From assembly GCA_003476685.1 (NCBI GenBank), contig DMVN01000140.1, positions 1 through 17,928 of the forward strand: a stretch of 17,928 bases of DNA. The letters are read 5' to 3'. Of this stretch, positions 7,987-15,319 are shown piece by piece (within the stretch, counting starts at the first letter, position 1; each line of letters opens with the position of its first letter). Origin of the DNA: Acidobacteriota bacterium (GTDB lineage Bacteria > Acidobacteriota > Aminicenantia > Aminicenantales > Saccharicenantaceae). Both the position numbers and the translations under genes were made by a program. The notes under the pieces are model-generated. The model did not search any database. It was not told the origin of the DNA and saw only the letters and a program-made list of their open reading frames with translations.

Positions 7987-7992
7987 CTGGTT

Positions 7993-10287
7993 TTATTCTC
8001 CGGCAAAGGAAGTGATATTATACCTCAACTCTGATTTTTTGCTGAGCTGCCCGCTGCTGGCCACAACGCTGATGAGGTATTGGCCCGGGGCCGCCGGAAG
8101 CCAGGTCCAGGTATTACTCTTGGAAGCTTTCCTGACCAGCCGGTCGCGGCCGTCGGGAGTCCGGAGATAAAATGCATACCTGGGTTTTTCCAGGCCCGGA
8201 GCCAGGGCTGTAAATATTATCCTTCGTCCGGCCGGCTGCGGCGACTCTCTCGAAGGCCTGATGATAACCCGGGGCTCCTTTTTCAGGGCATAGACTAAGC
8301 TCAGGTCCTGACGGTAGTCATGACTGCCGGCCAGGAGCCAATCCCCCATCCTGACCAGGTCCGTCTTTATTTCAAAGGTCAGAACAGTTTCAGATGTCTT
8401 CTGGCCTGTCTTCAGGTCCAGGCCGTACAAGATTTGGCCCGAAGGAATAATCAACTCCTCTTTCAGGATAGCCGGCCGATAACAGCCCCTGCCCGGCACC
8501 GTCTGCCACCAGAGAATATCACCAGCCGATTGTTTCAGCTTATAAATGATCCCGCCGGTGGTCAGCAGATAGAGATGGCGGCCATCAGAAAGCAGGTGTT
8601 GAACCCGCTGGCTGCCCAGGTTAACTTCCCAGCAGATCTTTTTTCTGGACAGGTCAAAACATTTCACTTTTCCCGAGGTCGTGCTGAAGTAAATCTTTGG
8701 TCCCCAGGCCGGCAGGAAGGTCCCGAATTCATCCTGGAAGTCGTGTTGATCTATTTTCCGGCCTGTCTCCAGGCTATACCTGAGGAGTCGCCCCGAAAGG
8801 CAGGGAACCAGAACCTCCGAACTGGAAATGATAAGCGGCCCGGAAAATTCCGCTGGAAGCTCCTGTTTCCAGAGTAACTCGGCCGTTTCAGTCGAGCGAG
8901 CTTCAAGACTTTTCTTAAAAGGCAAAAGCAGCCGGTTTCCGGACTCGGCCGGGGCCCCGGCCAGAGGTTCAGCCAGCTCCACCTGAGTTCCTACCATTAT
9001 TCCAGAAGAACTCAGCTCCCACAGCTTCCCGCCAGAGACCAGCCAGAAGCCAGCTCTTCCCGGGACCGGTTTTTGCTCAAGTTTTATTTCCAGGAGGCCG
9101 GAGACCTTCTTTTCCCCGGACTGAACTTCAATTAATTCGTAAGCCGGCTGATTATTTTCATAAAACCACCAGAGCCTGTCCCCATAAGGCACCAGATGAT
9201 TGACCCGGCCACGGGCAAAGTTGACCCAGGCCCTGGTTAAGGAAAACCGGTAAATCTCCTCCGGAGCTTGCCCCACTTCTTCCCTGCCCCCTTGTTCTTT
9301 ACGGGTCGGGAGCCGGTTTTTATTCCCAGCTGTCTGGCTCGAGCCAGTGCCATCCGCTGTAGGCCGGGGCGGTTTAATTCCCTCTGATTTATCGGGTATC
9401 TGAACTTGAGCCGGGCTAATGGTTGTTTCTTTTCTGGCCGTTTGAATAACGGCCTGCTGCCGGTCATCTTCTATTTCTGACCGACCGGCTGAAAGAAGCT
9501 CATCTATCCTGACCAGCGCATAGCCGCGGGCAGTTAGTTCTTCTATCAGCTCCCCCAGCCGGAAATAGAACAGGTCGGTTCTTTCCGCCGCCACCCCGAG
9601 ATGGACCAATAGAATAAAACCGTTTAGCCCGTCCGGCGACGTGGTCTCGTATTCAAGCAGCTGGTTTAGAATTTCTTCAGACGAGCGATAATTGGGCAGG
9701 TCCGGAGTGGTGTAATCGGAGCTGGTCACAAGGCCGGGGGTGAAATTTACCACTGCCACTCCAACCTCCGCCGCCCAGCCGGCGATTTCCTGGTTATACC
9801 ATTCATAGGGCGGCATAAAATACCGGGCCCGGCCTCTGCTCACCCCGAATTTTTCCAGCTCCAGATAATTATTTTCCAGGTCGGCCAGGAACTCTTCTTT
9901 CGTGACCAGGGTTTTCTGCCGGTCCTGCCAGTCGCAATAAAGAAGATGGCAGTCGGAATGGGGGCCCAGGTAATGTCCGTCCTCAACCATTTTTTCTATC
10001 CAGCCACGGAATTCAGGCCGACGCAGAAAATTCCCGGTAAGGAAAAAAGAAGCTTTAAGATTTCGCTGCTTTAATTCCGACAGGATGTATTCAGCCCCCT
10101 CCCCGAAAGAATCTGCGGTAAAGACCAAGGCCAGCTGTTTTCGGTCACGGAGACCACGGATTATCCCGCCCTGTTCCAGGGTCAAGGTTTGGGCCGGAAG
10201 GAGATCAAGGAATAACAGCAGCACCAGAGTCAAGCAGACCAGGCGGGAAGAAAGTCCTGCTCTTTTACTAAATTGTGGCCTGGCCAT
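7993..10287 (-). CDS. Exported NodB-like polysaccharide deacetylase fused to a PQQ-like beta-propeller
   Basis: 764 residues. Residues 14-32 form a signal peptide or anchor. Residues about 50-265 are a NodB-type (carbohydrate esterase 4) deacetylase fold: FTADSFGEG replaces the canonical TFDDG but keeps Asp59; HSDCH supplies His110 and His114 as metal ligands; PPYEWY at 159-164 stands for the RxPY motif, with the Arg missing; LLVHLG at 226-231 supplies the C-terminal catalytic-type His229. Residues about 270-345 are a charged Pro/Ser/Glu/Gln linker. Residues about 350-675 show repeated blades of PQQ-like type (GRLLRYSLETGRKI; GKVKCFDLSRKKICWEVNLG; GIIYKLKQSAGDILWW; LYGLDLKTGQKT). Residues 680-764 resemble a Y_Y_Y-type beta-sandwich (YAFYLRTPDGRDRLV; NTWTWLPAAPGQYLISV). 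It probably trims acetyl groups from an extracytoplasmic glycan, with the propeller binding substrate or a partner. No clear ribosome site precedes the ATG. Confidence 0.87.
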   Translation of the reverse strand: MARPQFSKRAGLSSRLVCLTLVLLLFLDLLPAQTLTLEQGGIIRGLRDRKQLALVFTADSFGEGAEYILSELKQRNLKASFFLTGNFLRRPEFRGWIEKMVEDGHYLGPHSDCHLLYCDWQDRQKTLVTKEEFLADLENNYLELEKFGVSRGRARYFMPPYEWYNQEIAGWAAEVGVAVVNFTPGLVTSSDYTTPDLPNYRSSEEILNQLLEYETTSPDGLNGFILLVHLGVAAERTDLFYFRLGELIEELTARGYALVRIDELLSAGRSEIEDDRQQAVIQTARKETTISPAQVQIPDKSEGIKPPRPTADGTGSSQTAGNKNRLPTRKEQGGREEVGQAPEEIYRFSLTRAWVNFARGRVNHLVPYGDRLWWFYENNQPAYELIEVQSGEKKVSGLLEIKLEQKPVPGRAGFWLVSGGKLWELSSSGIMVGTQVELAEPLAGAPAESGNRLLLPFKKSLEARSTETAELLWKQELPAEFSGPLIISSSEVLVPCLSGRLLRYSLETGRKIDQHDFQDEFGTFLPAWGPKIYFSTTSGKVKCFDLSRKKICWEVNLGSQRVQHLLSDGRHLYLLTTGGIIYKLKQSAGDILWWQTVPGRGCYRPAILKEELIIPSGQILYGLDLKTGQKTSETVLTFEIKTDLVRMGDWLLAGSHDYRQDLSLVYALKKEPRVIIRPSRESPQPAGRRIIFTALAPGLEKPRYAFYLRTPDGRDRLVRKASKSNTWTWLPAAPGQYLISVVASSGQLSKKSELRYNITSFAGE

Positions 10288-10327
10288 GGGTTCTTTGAAA
10301 AATCATTGTAAATAAACCCGGCCGATT

Positions 10328-10606
10328 GTGCAAACCGGTAGCTTTACTTATCCTGTCCTTGTTGCTATCATTTTTTCAATGATTAATTACATACTTCTTT
10401 ACAAAATCAGGAAGCTGGTCAAGCAGATCCTGAAAGAAAAAATCGAGGACGGCGAGATCGCCACCACCCCTCGCTCCTGCCTGGGCTGCCTGGCCGATGA
10501 GATCAGCTGGGAAATTTATTACCTTTTTAAGGAAAGAGAAAACCGGAAAAAAGAAGGCAGCCAACAGACAACCGAAGATAAAGAAGAACCGGAAGATAAT
10601 AAATAA
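10328..10606 (+). CDS. Small membrane-anchored hypothetical protein
   Basis: 92 residues, not recognised. Residues about 8-27 form one hydrophobic segment (VLVAIIFSMINYILLY), followed by a basic patch (KIRKLVKQILKEK) that would keep the rest in the cytoplasm. A CLGC pair is at residues 51-54, and the C-terminus is Lys/Glu/Asp-rich and probably disordered. The first in-frame starts after an upstream stop are ATT and the GTG at 10328; no ribosome site is visible. The next ATG (residue 19) would destroy the membrane segment. It diverges from the deacetylase gene with only 40 bases between the starts. A 62-codon frame on the other strand is a weaker alternative because it lacks ordinary protein character. 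Confidence 0.55.
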   Translation: MQTGSFTYPVLVAIIFSMINYILLYKIRKLVKQILKEKIEDGEIATTPRSCLGCLADEISWEIYYLFKERENRKKEGSQQTTEDKEEPEDNK

Positions 10607-10922
10607 ACCCCACTTCGTCCTTACCCAATAACCATAACAGCAATAAGTAGCTCCATCTTTCCTGGCATGAAAAAATTTTAATATTTTGATAGTGCTGCCG
10701 AGTTTCCGGCGTAACTACCTCACAAAATCAAATGAGGCTATCTGGAGAGGACTCATTTCTGCCTGAACCAGGAGGACCCGGTCCTGTAACTTTCGCCAGT
10801 CAACCCCGAATTGAATTTACTAAAAAGACTGTTATCCGCTCGCCACGACCAAGCCAGGCCAATCTGAGCCGAGTTCATCACCTGGAACTGTGCCTGGCCG
10901 AATTCTTAAATCACCCTGCCGG
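10607..10922. other. Intergenic region between the small membrane protein gene and rarA
   Basis: I see no convincing gene, terminator or known RNA in these 316 bases. An open frame from 10732 runs into the antisense of rarA and reads as a shadow. A short stretch at 10688-10742 can fold as a three-way junction: GATAG with CTATC as the closing stem, GCCG with CGGC, and CCTCA with TGAGG as side hairpins. The stems are only 4-5 bp, so this could be chance. Confidence 0.45.
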
Positions 10923-12254
10923 TCAGTCTTCCTGGTCTGACTTGTCCCGACGGATTTTTTCCTTAAGAGCTTCCCACCAGTCTATACGCTTCTTGATTTC
11001 TTTCTCGAAGCCCAGGTTGCCAGGCTGGTAATACTTTCGTCCTCGCAGCCGCTCCGGGAAAGTCTCCATGTCGGTCGTGGACAGCGGATGGTTATGAGCG
11101 TACTGGTAGGCCTGGCCGTAGCCTATTTCTTTCATCAGCGGAGTCACCGGGTTGCGGATGTGCAGAGGCACCGGTTCATAGGGACTTGCCTCAACTTCTT
11201 TCATGGCCTGACCGAAGGCCACATAAATCCGGTTGCTCTTGGGAGCCGAAGCCAGATAGACCACAGCTGCGGCCAGGGCCAGTTCCCCTTCTGGTGAACC
11301 CAGAAAATCGTAGGCCTCCTTGGCCCTTAAGGCCACGGCCAGGGCTTGAGGGTCGGCTAACCCGATATCTTCCGAAGCAAATCGCACCAGGCGCCGGGCT
11401 ATGTACAGCGGGTCTTCCCCGGCATAGAGCATCCGGGCCAGCCAGTAAAGGGAAGCATCCACGTCGGAGTTTCGCAGGCTCTTGTGCAGGGCGGAAATCA
11501 GGTTGAAATGCTCTTCTCCGGCCTTGTCATAGAGCAGAATCCGTTTCTGCAGGGCCTCTTCCACTTCCCGGGCCGTGATTTCCTTCCCGCGGGTCAGGCT
11601 GGCGGCGATTTCCAGGGCATTCAGCACCCGGCGGGCATCACCGTTGGACTGTTCGAGAAGCAGCCTGACGGCTTCATCGTTTATCCTGAGACGGAGCTGG
11701 CCCAGACCGTTGACCTCGTCGGTCAGGGCATCTTCTATAATCTTTCTCAGGGCTGTTTCCTCCAGCGGCTTCAAGACCAGCACTTTGGTCCGGGAGAGCA
11801 GGGGAGCAATAACCTCAAAAGAAGGATTTTCGGTGGTGGAGCCAAAGAGAATGACATCTCCCCTTTCGACATATGGCAGAAAAGCCGATTGCTGAGCCTT
11901 GTTGAAGCGGTGGATTTCATCAATGAAAATAATTATCGGTTTGCCGTAGAGCCTTTTCTGCTGCTCGGCCTGAGCCATGACTTCCTTGATTTCTTTTATC
12001 CCGGAAAGAACCGCGCTGTAGAACAGACAGGTCAGGTCAAAGTGGCGAGCCAGCATCATTCCCAGGGTGGTCTTGCCAGAACCGGGAGGTCCCCAGAAGA
12101 TGATGGACACCAGGTGCCCCGAATCAATCAGTTCAGTCAGAATTTTCCCAGGGCCCAGGAGATGCTCCTGGCCGTAGAAACGGTCAAAGGTCTGGGGTCT
12201 CATCCTCTCGGCTAAAGGAATGTGCTGGCTGTCGGGCCTGTCTTCTTTTTTCAT
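10923..12254 (-). CDS. rarA: RarA/MgsA-type AAA+ ATPase, replication-associated recombination protein A
   Basis: 443 residues, close to the usual length. RarA is a clamp-loader-like AAA+ ATPase acting at stalled replication forks and single-strand gaps. Walker A GPPGSGKT is at residues 55-62, Walker B with IDEIHRF at 107-117, sensor 1 GSTTEN at 138-143, and the SRT arginine-finger region at 154-156. The C-terminal half contains the family-typical segments ISALHKSLRNSDVDASLYW and GNLGFEKEIKKRIDWW, which belong to the tetramerisation region. The ATG at 12254 follows only a weak AGG. The gene is divergent from the cyanophycinase-like gene, with a 185-base shared upstream region. It appears intact and is the only gene of its transcription unit as far as visible. 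Confidence 0.97.
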   Translation of the reverse strand: MKKEDRPDSQHIPLAERMRPQTFDRFYGQEHLLGPGKILTELIDSGHLVSIIFWGPPGSGKTTLGMMLARHFDLTCLFYSAVLSGIKEIKEVMAQAEQQKRLYGKPIIIFIDEIHRFNKAQQSAFLPYVERGDVILFGSTTENPSFEVIAPLLSRTKVLVLKPLEETALRKIIEDALTDEVNGLGQLRLRINDEAVRLLLEQSNGDARRVLNALEIAASLTRGKEITAREVEEALQKRILLYDKAGEEHFNLISALHKSLRNSDVDASLYWLARMLYAGEDPLYIARRLVRFASEDIGLADPQALAVALRAKEAYDFLGSPEGELALAAAVVYLASAPKSNRIYVAFGQAMKEVEASPYEPVPLHIRNPVTPLMKEIGYGQAYQYAHNHPLSTTDMETFPERLRGRKYYQPGNLGFEKEIKKRIDWWEALKEKIRRDKSDQED

Positions 12255-12301
12255 GACTTTGCCTGAAAATTATTTCAACCGGCTGCTATCCGGGCGATGT
12301 T

Positions 12302-12307
12302 ATTATA
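12302..12307 (-). promoter_or_regulatory. Candidate -10 element for rarA
   Basis: TATAAT on the minus strand lies about 48 bases before the rarA ATG. No good -35 is seen at 16-18 bases spacing, so this is a weak call. Confidence 0.35.
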
Positions 12308-12428
12308 TTATCATCGGCCAGATTTTCATAGCCGCAGCAGGTTTTGCCGGCCCATACACCAGGTCCAAAACCTGTCGGAAACGTAATAACTCTTTTTATT
12401 AAGGGCTAATTTCATTAAAATACCCTTC

Positions 12429-12433
12429 AGGAG
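12429..12433 (+). promoter_or_regulatory. Shine-Dalgarno of the S51 peptidase gene, selects ATG over GTG
   Basis: AGGAG ends 6 nt before ATG at 12440 but only 3 nt before the in-frame GTG at 12437. Confidence 0.75.
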
Positions 12434-12439
12434 CGAGTG

Positions 12440-13339
12440 ATGAGCAAGAAACAGTTTGGATTAGCCTTAAAACCAGCAATCGGTGCGATTCTGACTTTTT
12501 TTCTGGCCCTGATTTTTTTGGTCAGCCCGGCTCTGGCCCAGGGCCGTCCTCGGGGTTATCTGTTTATCATCGGCGGCGGCACCAGGCCGGAACCGATGAT
12601 GAAGCGTTTCGTAGACCTGGCCAGCCGAACCGGCAGCGGCCGGATTGTGGTCCTGCCCATGGCCAGTGCCACTCCCGATGAAACCGGGCGCAGTCTGGTG
12701 GAAGAATTCAAACAGCTCGGGGCCAAAGAAGTGGCCTATTACAACTTCAGCCGCAAAGAGGCCGAAAATTATTCCAACGCCAGGCTGCTGGCCGAAAGCG
12801 GCGGGATCTTTTTCTCCGGCGGCGTCCAGACCAGGGTTACCGAGGCCATCCTGGATACACCCATCCATAACATGATAAAAGAACTTTACCAGAAAGGGGC
12901 GGTTATTGGCGGAACGAGCGCCGGGGCAGCCGCAATGAGCGAGTTGATGATTACCGGCGACGAGGTCAGAAAACCAGAAGAAGGTCATGAATTCGAGACC
13001 ATAGAAGCCGGGAACGTAATAGTGGCCAGGGGCCTGGGCTTGATCAAATCGGCCATCATCGACCAGCATTTCGCCACCCGCAAGAGGCACAACCGCCTGA
13101 TCAGCCTCATAGCCGGCCATCCGGAACTGGTGGGCGTGGGTATCGATGAAGCCACGGCCATCATCGTCAACCCGGATGAAACCTTTGAAGTGGTCGGCTA
13201 CCGGAATGTAATTGTTTATGATTCCGGGCGAGCCCAGGTCGAAGTCCGCGGCGATAAAGCCCTGTCCATCCGTGGAATGCTGATGCACGTCCTGCTGGAA
13301 GGTGAGCGCTTTGACCTGAAGAAGAGGCGGCCGCTTTGA
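12440..13339 (+). CDS. Exported cyanophycinase-like serine peptidase (family S51)
   Basis: 299 residues. Cyanophycinases split beta-Asp-Arg dipeptides from cyanophycin, a nitrogen-storage polymer; the S51 family also contains related peptidases of other specificity. Residues 1-34 form a signal peptide ending SPALAQG, so the mature protein is predicted outside the cytoplasm. The catalytic set expected for the family is present: Ser160 in GGTSAGAAAMS, His210 in IDQHFATRKRHNRL and Glu237 in GVGIDEATAI. The N-terminal GYLFIIGGG and the later GIFFSGGVQTR segment are also typical. The mature length is close to that of intracellular cyanophycinases. No cyanophycin synthetase gene is in the window, so a scavenging role on external polymer or another isopeptide substrate is possible (inference). 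It stands 83 bases before the MerR gene on the same strand. Confidence 0.9.
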   Translation: MSKKQFGLALKPAIGAILTFFLALIFLVSPALAQGRPRGYLFIIGGGTRPEPMMKRFVDLASRTGSGRIVVLPMASATPDETGRSLVEEFKQLGAKEVAYYNFSRKEAENYSNARLLAESGGIFFSGGVQTRVTEAILDTPIHNMIKELYQKGAVIGGTSAGAAAMSELMITGDEVRKPEEGHEFETIEAGNVIVARGLGLIKSAIIDQHFATRKRHNRLISLIAGHPELVGVGIDEATAIIVNPDETFEVVGYRNVIVYDSGRAQVEVRGDKALSIRGMLMHVLLEGERFDLKKRRPL

Positions 13340-13422
13340 GCCACAACCACGGGGTCAGGGCCAGGCCGGATGGTTCTTGACGGCCCGGCGGCTAAATGTT
13401 AATGTTTTGAGGACATCTACTA

Positions 13423-13809
13423 ATGACCCAGGAACAGAAAGCCAACAGCCTGAGAGAAGCCATAAACAAGAAATTGATCTTCTCCCTGGAGGAAGTCTGC
13501 CGCCTGCTGAAAATCAGCCCGGAGACGGTCAGAGAATGGGAAAAGGAATTCCCCCTGTTCTATGCCGGCCAGACTGCCAGCGGCAAAAAGATTTACCGCC
13601 AGAAGGATGTGCTGATAATCCTGCGGCTTAAAGAGCTCCTGGAAGAAAATACCCTGACCAGTGCCGGCATCAGAAGAAAGATAGAAGAGGAATTTGGCTT
13701 TAAGACTGATAAGATTCCGCCGGAAAAGCTCTATTCGGCCCTGGCCCAGATTAAGGAAGAGCTGGCCGAAATTCTCCAGACCCTTGAAAAAAAAGGCAAA
13801 AAAGGTTAA
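13423..13809 (+). CDS. MerR-type helix-turn-helix regulator
   Basis: 128 residues. Residues 18-75 form a MerR winged-helix DNA-binding domain: FSLEEVCRLLKISPETVREW is the helix-turn-helix, and SGKKIYRQKDVLIILRL is the wing and following helix. The basic RRK near residue 85 and the Lys/Glu C-terminal helix (about 103-124) would form the short dimerisation coiled coil. There is no effector-binding domain and no cysteine pattern for metal sensing; the only Cys is within the first helix. It ends 23 bases before a tRNA-Pro gene. A short MerR gene next to tRNA-Pro is also found in several proteobacteria, downstream of ihfA; that is recalled from general knowledge. GAGGA lies 9 nt before the ATG. 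Targets are unknown. Confidence 0.88.
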   Translation: MTQEQKANSLREAINKKLIFSLEEVCRLLKISPETVREWEKEFPLFYAGQTASGKKIYRQKDVLIILRLKELLEENTLTSAGIRRKIEEEFGFKTDKIPPEKLYSALAQIKEELAEILQTLEKKGKKG

Positions 13810-13832
13810 ATTAATCTACTCTTATCACCAAT

Positions 13833-13906
13833 CGGGACGTGGCGCAGCCTGGTAGCGCACATGCTTGGGGTGCATGGGGTCAGCGGTTCAAATCCGCTCG
13901 TCCCGA
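13833..13906 (+). tRNA. tRNA-Pro (anticodon GGG)
   Basis: A full 74-base cloverleaf without encoded CCA. The acceptor arms are CGGGACG and CGTCCCG. The D stem is GCGC with GCGC, the anticodon stem CATGC with GCATG, the loop TTGGGGT with anticodon GGG, and the T stem AGCGG with CCGCT around TTCAAAT. The discriminator base is A. It reads codon CCC and possibly CCU. Confidence 0.97.
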
Positions 13907-13914
13907 TTTTTTTT
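13907..13914 (+). terminator. T-tract directly after tRNA-Pro
   Basis: Eight T residues follow the discriminator base at once. The acceptor and T arms could serve as the preceding stem, so this may end transcription, but there is no separate hairpin. Confidence 0.35.
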
Positions 13915-14012
13915 ATTTAGGGCAGCCGTTATAAAGGAAAATCAGAAAATTCGGGTATCCGGCCGTAACTCCAAGCAGTAGTGTTCTGAGAATGTCGGTC
14001 AGGTCGGGCTTG

Positions 14013-14207
14013 CTACAGGGTGTTAATTTTAAGAATCGTGTAGATACCGCAATACCTGGTGACGGCGGTCAAGACCAGGATTGCTCCCAGGATGATCAAA
14101 ATCCAGCGTAAGACCTTGCCGGTTTTTACCCTGAGAACCGGAGTCAGGTGGATGAAAACCCAGCCCACGATCAAACGGATAAGGGCATCAGTCAGTCCGA
14201 CGTTCAT
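14013..14207 (-). CDS. DUF2892 (YgaP-type) small inner membrane protein
   Basis: 64 residues with two hydrophobic helices, about 9-24 and 34-50, joined by a short basic loop. The pattern NVGLTDALIRLIVGW at the start and LTAVTRYCGIYTILKINT at the end matches the DUF2892 family, whose single-domain members are small membrane proteins of unclear role; in some proteins the domain is fused to rhodanese. TAAGGAG lies 6 nt before the ATG. The conserved Cys in RYCGIY is present. A long inverted repeat lies just upstream of the ribosome site. Confidence 0.88.
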   Translation of the reverse strand: MNVGLTDALIRLIVGWVFIHLTPVLRVKTGKVLRWILIILGAILVLTAVTRYCGIYTILKINTL

Positions 14208-14223
14208 TTTACCCTCCTTAATT

Positions 14224-14279
14224 ATAAGCTCTTAAAATCTTAACTCTTAAGTTACCCTGTCTCATTTTAAGAAGCTTAT
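14224..14279. repeat. Long inverted repeat between the DUF2892 gene and surE
   Basis: ATAAGCTCTTAAAAT at 14224-14238 is complementary to ATTTTAAGAAGCTTAT at 14264-14279 except for one bulged base. Inside, CTTAA and TTAAG form a second short stem. In minus-strand RNA the hairpin would end seven bases before the ribosome site of the DUF2892 gene. In DNA it could be an operator for either divergent gene. Confidence 0.65.
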
Positions 14280-14429
14280 GACAAAATTTTATTAATGAAT
14301 TGGAAATAAAGCAACTGTTTTATCAGCCAGAAATACCGTCCACCATCCGGTCTTTTTCCCTTTGGACCGAAGGCAGTCCAATCAACCTGTCTTCAAACCC
14401 CACTTATAGATAATTACAGTTATTTCTTC

Positions 14430-14435
14430 TATAAT
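14430..14435 (+). promoter_or_regulatory. Candidate -10 element for surE
   Basis: A consensus TATAAT lies 41 bases before the surE ATG, giving a leader of about 35 nt. No good -35 hexamer is seen at the right distance. Confidence 0.4.
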
Positions 14436-14476
14436 AAACAGAAATTTGACTGAGTAGCTGGACGCAGCAGGAGAAC

Positions 14477-15298
14477 ATGGCCCTTAAAAGCAAGCCAAAA
14501 CAACCACTGTTTCTACTGACTAATGACGATGGTTATTTTTCGCCGGGAATCACCGCCCTGGCCGGGGAGCTGGGCCAGATGGGGCAGGTTTACATCGTTG
14601 CTCCCGACCGGGAAAAGAGTTCTATTTCCCTGGCCCTGACTCTGCGCCGGCCGCTACGAGCCGAAAAAATCGACAGAAATACCTATGCTGTGGACGGCAC
14701 CCCGGCTGACTGTGTCTACATCGCCCTGCGGCACATCCTTCCCCGGCAACCGGACCTGCTAATTTCCGGAATTAACAGAGGGGCTAACCTCGGTTGCCAG
14801 GATGTTTCTTATTCCGGGACGGTAGCTGCCGCCCTGCAGGGAACTTTCATGGGCATCCCATCCCTGGCCGTTTCCCATTTAGGAAGACGAACCAAAAACG
14901 GTAGCCTGTATGATTTCAAGGGAGCGGCTGCTCTGGTCAGGCCCATAGTCGAGACCATCCTGAAGAACGGTCTGCCCCACCGGGTCTACCTAAACATCAA
15001 CATCCCGCCGCTTCCGGTTAAAGGTATTAAGATCACCCGCCTGGGAGAAAAACGCTACTCACCAGAGCTAGTCAGAAAAAGGGATCCAAGGGGAAAAACT
15101 TATTTCTGGATTGGCGTGGGCCACCCCAAAGCAGTTGGACCCAAGGATTCGGATGTCCAGGTGGTGGACCGGGGCTGGGTGTCGGTCACTCCGCTGCAGA
15201 TAGACCGGACAGCCCATCCTCTGCTGGGCCACAGGCTTCTGGAAAGCCTGAAAAATTGCTGGCCGCCAGAAAAATCACGGGACAAGAAAAAGGGTTGA
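14477..15298 (+). CDS. surE: SurE survival protein, 5'/3'-nucleotidase
   Basis: 273 residues, in the normal size range. SurE removes phosphate from nucleoside 5'- and 3'-monophosphates and short polyphosphate, and is a cytoplasmic metal-dependent enzyme. The metal ligands are visible: Asp17-Asp18 in LLTNDDGY, Ser48 in APDREKSSIS and Asn100 in ISGINRGANLG, followed by the family hallmark QDVSYSGTVAAALQG. LTLRRPL and TPADCVYIAL are also typical. The C-terminal D-x-x-V-x-x-G-x-V-S-V-T-P-L segment is complete. A GGAG lies only 3 nt before the ATG, closer than the 6 nt seen in neighbouring genes. The gene is monocistronic as visible and converges with the dedA-family gene, 21 bases between stops. 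Confidence 0.97.
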   Translation: MALKSKPKQPLFLLTNDDGYFSPGITALAGELGQMGQVYIVAPDREKSSISLALTLRRPLRAEKIDRNTYAVDGTPADCVYIALRHILPRQPDLLISGINRGANLGCQDVSYSGTVAAALQGTFMGIPSLAVSHLGRRTKNGSLYDFKGAAALVRPIVETILKNGLPHRVYLNINIPPLPVKGIKITRLGEKRYSPELVRKRDPRGKTYFWIGVGHPKAVGPKDSDVQVVDRGWVSVTPLQIDRTAHPLLGHRLLESLKNCWPPEKSRDKKKG

Positions 15299-15319
15299 GG
15301 CCAGGCGATGAAGCCTGAA

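Noticed and set aside
8320..8877. 185-codon open frame on the plus strand opposite the deacetylase/propeller gene
   Set aside because: It mirrors the propeller blades on the other strand and shows no family features of its own.
10688..10742. Three-way junction as a purine riboswitch or hammerhead ribozyme
   Set aside because: The stems are short and neither the purine-aptamer junction sequences nor the hammerhead core CTGATGA is present.
10732..11031. 99-codon plus-strand frame running from the gap into antisense rarA
   Set aside because: No ribosome site, no recognisable protein pattern, and half of it overlaps rarA.
11484..12215. 243-codon open frame on the plus strand opposite rarA
   Set aside because: Antisense to the intact AAA+ domain of rarA; no ribosome site and no recognisable protein features.
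12467..13288. 273-codon open frame on the minus strand opposite the S51 peptidase gene
   Set aside because: It is a full antisense shadow of a gene with clear catalytic motifs, has no ribosome site and its product is Gly/His/Phe-rich without any known pattern.
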